Below the pieces are notes generated by a model that saw only the letters and a list, made by a program, of their open reading frames with translations, ran no database searches and was not told the DNA's origin. A DNA stretch of 5,757 bases from Deltaproteobacteria bacterium (GTDB lineage Bacteria; Myxococcota_A; UBA796; UBA2385): positions 1 through 5,757 of the forward strand of contig WGAH01000100.1 of NCBI GenBank assembly GCA_015489145.1. The letters run 5' to 3'. The position numbers were made by a program, and so were the translations under genes. Positions 1-5,017 of this stretch are shown piece after piece (position 1 is the first letter of the stretch; each line of letters starts with the position of its first letter).

Positions 1-312
1 CAGGGCCTCGGCGGTGGTCGTCGGCGGGTTCGTGTTGGGCATCTCGAGCACGGCGGTCACGCCGCCGAGGGCGGCGGCGGCGGTGCCGGTGGCGAGGTCC
101 TCCTTGTGCTCGGCGCCGGGCTCGCGGAAGTGGACGTGCCCGTCGATGAGCCCGGGAAGCGCCACCAGGCCGCGCACCTCCACGGTTTCGGCGGCGGATC
201 CCGGCACGGCGCCGACGGCGCTGACGCGGCCGTCGCGAATGCCGATGTCGGCTTCGATCACGCGGCCGCCGATCACGGCGCGGCCGCCCCGCAGGATGAG
301 GTCGTGGCGCAT
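1..312 (-). CDS. pyrC: Dihydroorotase-type amidohydrolase, N-terminal part (runs off left edge)
   Basis: Read on the minus strand from the ATG at 312-310, this is an open frame of 104 codons with no stop before the window edge. The protein opens with the small beta domain typical of cyclic amidohydrolases (LILRGGRAVIGGRV..ADIGIRDGRVSAVG, residues 5-34). It then shows LPGLIDGHVHFREPG (52-66), where His59 and His61 are the metal-binding HxH pair and Arg63 is the substrate-carboxylate arginine of dihydroorotases. A GT-AAA-GGVT stretch and EMPNTNPPTT (90-99) follow, the latter a family signature with Asn93 as substrate-binding residue. Known role: dihydroorotase interconverts carbamoyl-aspartate and dihydroorotate in pyrimidine synthesis in the cytoplasm. 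An in-frame TAG at 324-322 bounds the start. No Shine-Dalgarno is visible, so the message may be leaderless or weakly initiated. Allantoinase or another hydantoinase-like member is the main alternative; HVHFREPG favours dihydroorotase. The C-terminal metal ligands lie outside the window. Confidence 0.87.
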   Translation of the reverse strand, partial: MRHDLILRGGRAVIGGRVIEADIGIRDGRVSAVGAVPGSAAETVEVRGLVALPGLIDGHVHFREPGAEHKEDLATGTAAAALGGVTAVLEMPNTNPPTTTAEAL

Positions 313-348
313 GGGGCCGGGCTAACCCGGCGCGGGGGGGCGGCGCGG

Positions 349-377
349 TTGTGGCCCCGGCGCGGCTCGGCTACGAT
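349..377 (+). promoter_or_regulatory. Candidate sigma-70-type promoter for the lipoprotein pair
   Basis: TTGTGG at 349-354 and TACGAT at 372-377 are separated by exactly 17 nt. The -10 matches TATAAT at four of six positions and the -35 matches TTGACA in its TTG. AT-containing words like this are rare in the surrounding sequence. Transcription would start near 384, giving a leader of about 60 nt before the ATG at 443. The leader contains GC-rich inverted repeats (GCCGG at 407-411 facing CCGGC at 414-418). No equally good promoter was found for the divergent gene on the left. Confidence 0.42.
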
Positions 378-431
378 CCCGGCGTGGCGCGGCGAAGCCT
401 CCGGCAGCCGGCACCGGCCGGGGCGCGCGCC

Positions 432-436
432 AGGAG
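432..436 (+). promoter_or_regulatory. Ribosome binding site of first lipoprotein gene
   Basis: AGGAG lies 6 nt before the ATG at 443 and fixes that start, which also puts a positively charged signal peptide at the N-terminus. Confidence 0.75.
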
Positions 437-442
437 CCCGCC

Positions 443-1537
443 ATGCGCCGATCCGCCCTCCTCGCCAGCCTCGCCCTCCTCGCGGCGTGCAGCGACTACG
501 ACCTCTCCCGGCTCAACGGCAAGAGCCTCCCGGCCGAGGACACCGCCGGCCTCCCCGACGGCGACACCGGCGCCTCGCACCCCCCCGACGAGGAGACCGG
601 CAGCGTGAAGGGCCGCGTCTGCGACCTCACCGGCGAGGGCTACGTCGTCGGGGCCGAGGCCTGGATCGCCATCGACGACGACGGCGACGGCGCCGAGGAC
701 CGCCGCATCAGCGACACCACCGACGCCGACGGCTACTTCCTGCTGGAGGGGGTGCCGCTCGGCGACCACGTGATCCACGTCGAGAAGGGCAGCTTCTCCA
801 CCGAGATCCCGGTCTCCCTCACCGATCCGGGCCTCCTCGAGCTCACCGACGAGGAGTGCCTGAGCCCCGACGACGTCACGGTGGCCGTGATCACCGGCTA
901 CTACGACTCCATCGAGACGATCCTGCGCGACCTCGGGGTCGACTACGACGCCATCGACGGCAAGACCAGCCGCGACTACATCGACTTCCTCACCGACCTC
1001 GACCGCATGAAGGAGTACGACATCATCTTCTTCAACTGCGGCATCTCCGACGGCTGGATCACCAGCGGGTCCAAGGGCGAGATCGGCTCGAACATCAAGG
1101 ACTACGTCGAGGGCGGCGGCAGCATCTACACCTCGGACTGGGCCCACTACTTCTTCGAGGTCGCCTTCCCCGACGCCATCGACTACTACGGCGACGACGA
1201 CCGGGTGGACGACGCCCGCATCGGCCAGTCCGGGCGGCTGACCGCCGACGTGCTCGACGCCAACATGAAGGCGATCCTCGGCTCGGACACCGCCGACCTC
1301 AACTACGACCTCGACGCCTGGGTGATCCCCGTCTCGGCGAAGTCGACGGTGGACGTGCTGATCCAGGGCGACGCGCCGATCAACTGGTGGTACGGCGGCG
1401 GCACGGTGACCGACGCCCCGCTGGCGGTGCGCTTCGACAAGGGTTCGGGCACGGCGCTCTACACCACCTTCCACAACGAGTCGCAGAACACGATCGACAT
1501 GGACGCCCTCCTCGAGGAGATCATCCTGTCGCTCTGA
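443..1537 (+). CDS. Lipoprotein with carboxypeptidase-regulatory-like domain and GATase1/ThuA-like domain
   Basis: A complete 364-residue protein starts at the ATG after AGGAG. It has a lipoprotein signal: MRR, a hydrophobic core, and lipobox L13-A14-A15-C16. Ser17 at +2 suggests outer-membrane rather than inner-membrane sorting if Lol rules apply. Residues 17-54 are an acidic, disordered tether with DTAG, DGDTG and EETG. Residues 55-125 resemble the prealbumin-like regulatory domain of carboxypeptidases (VKGRV, DDDGDG at 78-83, DTTDADGYFLLEGVPLGDHVI). Residues 146-364 look like a glutamine-amidotransferase-like alpha/beta fold: VAVITGYYDS, then YDIIFFNCGISDGW (192-205) with Cys199 after a strand, YVEGGGSIYTSDWAHYFFE (221-239), and a closing TTFHNESQ (341-348). 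I see no convincing Cys-His-Glu triad, so enzymatic activity is doubtful; a binding or structural role is equally possible. It probably heads an operon with the lipoprotein gene 53 nt downstream. The lipoprotein call is strong, the fold call moderate, and the function unknown. Confidence 0.88.
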   Translation: MRRSALLASLALLAACSDYDLSRLNGKSLPAEDTAGLPDGDTGASHPPDEETGSVKGRVCDLTGEGYVVGAEAWIAIDDDGDGAEDRRISDTTDADGYFLLEGVPLGDHVIHVEKGSFSTEIPVSLTDPGLLELTDEECLSPDDVTVAVITGYYDSIETILRDLGVDYDAIDGKTSRDYIDFLTDLDRMKEYDIIFFNCGISDGWITSGSKGEIGSNIKDYVEGGGSIYTSDWAHYFFEVAFPDAIDYYGDDDRVDDARIGQSGRLTADVLDANMKAILGSDTADLNYDLDAWVIPVSAKSTVDVLIQGDAPINWWYGGGTVTDAPLAVRFDKGSGTALYTTFHNESQNTIDMDALLEEIILSL

Positions 1538-1548
1538 GGATCCGTTCC

Positions 1549-1577
1549 CCGCGCCGGAGGCGGGCGCGGTCGCGCCC
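1549..1577 (+). other. Two overlapping, mutually exclusive hairpins between the lipoprotein genes
   Basis: CCGCGCC (1549-1555) can pair with GGCGCGG (1563-1569) over a 7-nt loop. GGGCGCG (1562-1568) can instead pair with CGCGCCC (1571-1577), although the 2-nt spacer means the innermost pairs must open. The shared middle strand makes the two alternatives. No T-run follows, so this is not a standard intrinsic terminator. It ends just before the Shine-Dalgarno of the next gene and could tune read-through, RNA stability or translation. GC-rich DNA forms such repeats by chance easily. Confidence 0.35.
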
Positions 1578-1581
1578 TTCC

Positions 1582-1587
1582 GGGAGG
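1582..1587 (+). promoter_or_regulatory. Ribosome binding site of second lipoprotein gene
   Basis: GGGAGG stands only 3 nt before the ATG at 1591, a short spacing. No ATG, GTG or TTG exists in frame between 1540 and 1591, so this ATG remains the only sensible start. Confidence 0.55.
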
Positions 1588-1590
1588 CCC

Positions 1591-2766
1591 ATGCCCCTTT
1601 CGCCGATCCTGCTCCTCGCCGCCTGCGGCACCGTGGGCCTCGACCCGAAGGCGGGCGACGGGGGAGCGGGCGACACGGGCGCCGCCGCGCCGGTTCGCAT
1701 CGACGCCCTCGACCCGGACGCGGCCCCGTTGGCGGGGGGCACCGAGGTGCTGGTCCGCGGCGCGGGTTTCGAGGGGGAGGTCGCCTTCTGGTTCGGCGGC
1801 ACCGAGGTCGAGGTGACCGTGCTCGGCGACGACGAGCTGGCGGTCACCACCCCCGAGGTCCACGCCGAGGGCACGGTGGACGTGCGGGTTCGCAGCGACC
1901 TGGGCGAGGCCACCCTGGCCGACGCCTTCACCTTCACCGACGCGGCGGGGGACGGGGGCGCCGGGGACGGCGGCTCGGGGGACGGCGGCTCGGGGGACGG
2001 CGGCGCCGAGGGCCTCGTGAGCGGGCTGGTCGAGCTGGACTACATCGCCGTGGGCTGCCCGAGCTGCTTCGGGCTCACCACCAACCTGCTGGTGGACGGC
2101 TCGGCGGTCTTTCACGCGCCGACGGCGACGGGGTGGGCGGACTGGATGCCGCCGGCGGGCTCCTGCGCGGTGGACCCGGCCCGGACGACGCCGACGAGCA
2201 GCTTCGAGGACGTCGGCGGGCACGTCTACCTGGAAATGGGCAGCAGCGTGTCCATCGACCTGCAGCGGCAGGGCGACGCGAGCTACCTGTCGAGCGGGCT
2301 CGGCAGCGACGACTACGTCAAGAACGCCGCCTACGACCTGAGCGTCCCCGACGGCGGCGACCTCGGGCCCTTCGCGACGGAGGGGGTGATCCAGACCGCC
2401 ACCAGCATCACCTCGCTGGAGCCCATCGCCCTGTTCGCGGACGGCAGCGGCGCCTTCAGCCCGCTGAGCGCCTCGGCGGCGAGCTTCTCCTGGGCGCCCT
2501 CGGGCACCGGGCTCGACATGGTGATCGACATCGTCGTGTTCAACGCGGCGGGCACGACGCAGAAGGGCGAGATCTTCTGCGTCTCCGACGACACCGGCTC
2601 CGCGACCGTGCCCGCCTCGGCGTTCTCGTCCTTCGCCTCCGGCGACCTGGCGGCGGTCTACGTCTACCGCTACGGCTACAGCACCGCGACGAACCCGGTG
2701 GACGGCAGCACCATCGAGGGCGCCACCGCCTTCGGCGCCCTCGGCACCGCCACCCTGCGCCCCTGA
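1591..2766 (+). CDS. Lipoprotein with IPT/TIG domain, GDGG linker and unrecognised C-terminal domain
   Basis: A complete 391-residue protein. The signal is very short: MPLSPILLLAAC with lipobox L9-A10-A11-C12 and no charged residue before the hydrophobic core. A first flexible stretch (AGDGGAGDTG, 21-30) leads to an IPT/TIG immunoglobulin-like domain at about 35-117, recognised from I-AL-P, LAGGTEVLVRGAGF (48-60), the WFGGTEVEV strand, AVTTPEVHAEGTVDV and the closing AFTFTD. Residues 120-139 are four GDGG(A/S) repeats. The C-terminal 250 residues (141-391) are rich in beta-branched, Ser, Gly and Asp residues and hold CPSC (156-159), Cys192 and Cys330, which could form disulfides outside the cytoplasm. 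I do not recognise this domain. The gene sits 53 nt after the first lipoprotein gene in the same direction, so co-transcription and a shared surface or periplasmic role are likely. TIG domains usually serve binding or spacing. The frame stays open far upstream, but that part is arginine/proline-rich shadow sequence. Confidence 0.87.
   Translation: MPLSPILLLAACGTVGLDPKAGDGGAGDTGAAAPVRIDALDPDAAPLAGGTEVLVRGAGFEGEVAFWFGGTEVEVTVLGDDELAVTTPEVHAEGTVDVRVRSDLGEATLADAFTFTDAAGDGGAGDGGSGDGGSGDGGAEGLVSGLVELDYIAVGCPSCFGLTTNLLVDGSAVFHAPTATGWADWMPPAGSCAVDPARTTPTSSFEDVGGHVYLEMGSSVSIDLQRQGDASYLSSGLGSDDYVKNAAYDLSVPDGGDLGPFATEGVIQTATSITSLEPIALFADGSGAFSPLSASAASFSWAPSGTGLDMVIDIVVFNAAGTTQKGEIFCVSDDTGSATVPASAFSSFASGDLAAVYVYRYGYSTATNPVDGSTIEGATAFGALGTATLRP
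1948..2007 (+). repeat. Four 15-bp tandem repeats encoding GDGG(A/S)
   Basis: Four units of the form GGG-GAC-GGC-GGC-TCG stand in frame. Units two and three are identical, the fourth differs only in its last codon (GCC), and the first has GGG for the third codon and GCC for the last. They encode the flexible acidic glycine linker between the TIG domain and the C-terminal domain, residues 120-139. The near-identity at DNA level suggests recent duplication or slippage. Confidence 0.9.
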
Positions 2767-2783
2767 GCGCCGCGATTCGGGCG

Positions 2784-4913
2784 TCAGTCCACGACCTCCA
2801 CCTCGTCCCGGCTCACCGAGCGCACGAGGTCGCGCAGCAGCGCCACCCGGTCCGGGTCCTCGTGCCAGGCCTGGGCGAGCTGCCCGGCGAGGTCCTTGGC
2901 CCGGCGGAAGGCGCCGACGAGGTCGCCGGAGATGTCGGTGGGGCTGTGGACGTTGAGCAGCAGCTCGGCGAGGCTGCGCCCCTCGGCCCACAGGCGGCCG
3001 AGCCCGATCATCTGGGGGTCCCAGGTCACCTCGACGCCGGTGAGGACCTCGGCGTCCACCACGATGTCGGAGCGGCGGATCCGGCTGACGCGCCGCCCGA
3101 GGTGGCGGTGCTCCCGGCCGACGTGGACGCTCACCCCGCGGGGGAGGTCGTTGCACATGCCGGCGAGCACGCCGAAGAGCAGCGCGGGCCCGCCCTCGGC
3201 CAGGGCCTCGTCGAAGACGCCCTGGAGGAACAGCTCGGTGGTGAAGATCTCGGCGATCTGCACGTGCATGAGCACCTTCGCCCCCGCGTTGAAGGCGCCG
3301 GCCTCGTCGAGGTAGCCCCAGTCGCGCAGGAAGCGGACGCGCTGGTTGAACTCCTCCCAGGTGCGCTCGGCCCCGGCGGCGGCCTCGCGGCGCAGGCGCT
3401 TGAGGCGCTGCACCGCCTTCTTCATGCCGCGGGGCGGCTTGACCCCCTCCCGCCAGCCCTGGTCCCGGAGGCGCCGGGCGAGGGCCTCGGCCTGCTCGGC
3501 GGCGCGCTCGGCCCGCCGGGCCCGGTGCCAGGCGAGAAAGGACTTCTCGACCATCGTGCGGATGTGCTCGGGCGGGTGGCGGTGCAGGAGGTTGACCACC
3601 GAGTTGAAGGACAGGCTGAAGCGGCTGCGGACGGGCTCGTAGCGGCCCTCGAGGTAGCCCCGGAGCTGGCGCAGGGCGGCGGGCACGTCCTCGATGTCGG
3701 TGCGGACGACGACGAGGCCGGCCTCGTCCATGCCCCGGCGGCCGGCGCGGCCGGCCATCTGCATGAACTCGCGGGTGGGGAGCTGGATCATGCCGCGGCC
3801 GTCGAAGCGCACCATGCCCTCGAAGACGGCGGTGCGGGCGGGCATGTTGATGCCCAGGGCGAAGGTGCCGGTGCAGTAGAGCACCCGGACGAGGCGCCGC
3901 TCGTAGAGCCCCTCGACCAGCGCCTTGAGCATGACGTGCAGGCCCGCGTGGTGGAAGGCGACGCCGTGTTCGAGCATGCGGGCGATCTCGGCGTCGAGGG
4001 CGTCGGCGCCGCCCGGGGAGGCGCGAAAGGCCGCCAGGGTCTCGCGCACCTCGGCGCGCTCGGCGGCGTCGAGGAGGGGCCGGTCGAGGCGCCGCAGCAG
4101 CCCCCGGGCCATGCCCTCGGCGTCGCGCCGCGAGAACACGAAGTAGAGGTAGGGCGCGTGGTCCGGCCACAGCATCTTGAAGACCTGGTGGTGCCGGGTC
4201 GGCGCGCCCACCCGCGGGGGGCGGCGCCGGTCGCCGCGTCGGCCGGCGTCCCGGGCGCGCCGCAGGGCGTAGGCGTTGCGGCGGGCCCAGTCCTTGTGGA
4301 AGCGCTCCATCGCCTCGGGGGAGCGCACGCCGGCCTCGCGGCAGGCCAGGGCGAAGCGCAAGGGCACCGCCCGGCGGTCCTCGCGCACCACCGCCACCTC
4401 GGATCCGCGCACGCTGGACAGCCAGGCGGCGAAGCTGTCGAGGTTGGACAGGGTGGCGCTGAGGCCGACGACCTGCACCGACGGGTCGAGGTAGATCAGG
4501 ACCTCCTCCCAGGTGGTGCCCCGCTCGGGGTCGTCGAGGAAGTGGATCTCGTCGACGACCACGGCGGCCAGGTCCGGGAGCTGCTCGCCGGTGAGGAGCA
4601 TGTTGCGGAGGATCTCGGTGGTCATCACCCGCACCGGCGACCTCGTGATCCGCCGCGAGGCGCCGGTGACCAGGCCGACGTTCTCCTCGCCGTGAAGCCG
4701 GCAGTAGTCGCGGAACTTCTGGTTCGACAGGGCCTTGATCGGCGCGGTGTAGACGACCTGCCGCCCCTTGCGGAGCGCGTCCTCCACGACCCAGTCGGCC
4801 ACGACGGTCTTGCCGGTGCCGGTCGGGGCGCTCACCAGCACGCTGCGGCCCGCGGCCAGCGCCTCGATGGCCTCGACCTGGAAGGGGTCGAGCTCGAATC
4901 CTCGGTACTGCAC
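2784..4913 (-). CDS. Ski2/Mtr4-like superfamily 2 DEAD/DEAH-box helicase
   Basis: A complete 709-residue protein starts at GTG (4913-4911). GAGG lies 8 nt upstream and no other start was found in frame. Visible motifs: Q-like FELDPFQ (6-12), Walker A SAPTGTGKT (28-36), Ia TAPIKALSNQ (56-65), MTTEILRNM (97-105), Walker B DEIH (121-124), SAT (152-154), FVFSRRDAEGMA (258-269), V TGTFALGINMPA (348-359) and VI QMAGRAGRRG (385-394). A winged-helix-like part follows (RFSLSFNSVVNLL, 431-443), then a charged helical stretch at about 460-517. A helical C-terminus (545-709) ends in a DSHCT-like region with SPTDISGDLVGAFRRAKDL (657-675). Family knowledge: ATP-driven 3'-to-5' unwinding, usually of RNA in processing or decay; HelY-type bacterial relatives are poorly understood. 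A basic loop (217-242, many Arg) sits between the two RecA lobes. The gene is convergent with the lipoprotein pair and divergent from the right-hand gene, so it is likely monocistronic. The family call is firm; the substrate is unknown. Confidence 0.96.
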   Translation of the reverse strand: MQYRGFELDPFQVEAIEALAAGRSVLVSAPTGTGKTVVADWVVEDALRKGRQVVYTAPIKALSNQKFRDYCRLHGEENVGLVTGASRRITRSPVRVMTTEILRNMLLTGEQLPDLAAVVVDEIHFLDDPERGTTWEEVLIYLDPSVQVVGLSATLSNLDSFAAWLSSVRGSEVAVVREDRRAVPLRFALACREAGVRSPEAMERFHKDWARRNAYALRRARDAGRRGDRRRPPRVGAPTRHHQVFKMLWPDHAPYLYFVFSRRDAEGMARGLLRRLDRPLLDAAERAEVRETLAAFRASPGGADALDAEIARMLEHGVAFHHAGLHVMLKALVEGLYERRLVRVLYCTGTFALGINMPARTAVFEGMVRFDGRGMIQLPTREFMQMAGRAGRRGMDEAGLVVVRTDIEDVPAALRQLRGYLEGRYEPVRSRFSLSFNSVVNLLHRHPPEHIRTMVEKSFLAWHRARRAERAAEQAEALARRLRDQGWREGVKPPRGMKKAVQRLKRLRREAAAGAERTWEEFNQRVRFLRDWGYLDEAGAFNAGAKVLMHVQIAEIFTTELFLQGVFDEALAEGGPALLFGVLAGMCNDLPRGVSVHVGREHRHLGRRVSRIRRSDIVVDAEVLTGVEVTWDPQMIGLGRLWAEGRSLAELLLNVHSPTDISGDLVGAFRRAKDLAGQLAQAWHEDPDRVALLRDLVRSVSRDEVEVVD

Positions 4914-4921
4914 GGCGATCG

Positions 4922-4925
4922 CCTC
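4922..4925 (-). promoter_or_regulatory. Ribosome binding site supporting the GTG start of the helicase
   Basis: On the minus strand GAGG lies 8 nt before the GTG at 4913-4911. This good spacing supports the non-ATG start, as does the family-typical N-terminus FELDPFQ just downstream. Confidence 0.55.
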
Positions 4926-4932
4926 GCGTTCG

Positions 4933-4967
4933 GGGGGCGCCCCCGGTAGCGCCCGTTCCCGCGCGGG
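4933..4967. repeat. Two perfect palindromes in the divergent intergenic region
   Basis: GGGGGCGCCCCC at 4933-4944 and CCCGCGCGGG at 4958-4967 are perfect palindromes of 12 and 10 bp whose centres are about 24 bp apart. They overlap the region where the helicase promoter would be and lie upstream of the divergent gene at 5018. They could be operator half-sites or simply GC-rich chance palindromes. Confidence 0.35.
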
Positions 4968-4971
4968 GCAA
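4943..4971 (-). promoter_or_regulatory. Weak candidate promoter for the helicase gene
   Basis: On the minus strand TTGCCC (4971-4966) and TACCGG (4948-4943) are 17 nt apart, giving a start near 4936 and a leader of about 22 nt. The -35 is fair but the -10 matches only its first two bases, so this is tentative. Confidence 0.22.
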
Positions 4972-4988
4972 CCGGGCGGGGTGCGGCG

Positions 4989-4997
4989 TGCTATGGC
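4989..4997 (+). promoter_or_regulatory. Weak candidate extended -10 element for the right-hand gene
   Basis: TGCTATGGC contains a TG dinucleotide one base before TATGGC, as in extended -10 promoters, within the only AT-containing word of the upstream region. No recognisable -35 lies at 17 nt. It would give a leader of roughly 15 nt before the start codon at 5018. Confidence 0.25.
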
Positions 4998-5005
4998 GGT
5001 GAACC

Positions 5006-5010
5006 GGAGG
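5006..5010 (+). promoter_or_regulatory. Ribosome binding site of the right-hand secreted protein gene
   Basis: GGAGG precedes two adjacent ATG codons. It is 4 nt from the ATG at 5015 and 7 nt from the ATG at 5018, so the second is preferred; the difference is one methionine. Confidence 0.7.
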
Positions 5011-5017
5011 AAGGATG

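Noticed and set aside
14..325. Plus-strand open frame opposite the dihydroorotase start
   Set aside because: The minus strand carries clear dihydroorotase motifs (HVHFREPG, MPNTNPPTT).
334..340. Run of seven G as a phase-variable tract near the promoter
   Set aside because: It lies outside any coding frame and 8 bp upstream of the candidate -35. Seven Gs are unremarkable at this base composition.
371..1474. Minus-strand open frame antisense to the first lipoprotein
   Set aside because: The Val/Gly/Asp/Ala-rich translation is a typical shadow of a GC-rich gene, and the plus-strand gene has a ribosome site, a lipobox and recognisable domains.
106..1590. Long plus-strand open frame continuous with the second lipoprotein, suggesting an 886-residue protein
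   Set aside because: The part before 1591 is Arg/Pro-rich, overlaps the well-supported first lipoprotein in another frame and lacks domain features. The lipobox begins right after the ATG at 1591.
2056..2067. CPSC as a thioredoxin-like redox active site
   Set aside because: No thioredoxin-fold context surrounds it, and a structural disulfide in an exported domain is the simpler reading.
2133..4949. Plus-strand open frame of 938 codons antisense to the helicase
   Set aside because: It is the mirror of helicase codons, rich in Gly, Ala, Val, His and Asp with no motif. The minus-strand helicase has every expected motif.
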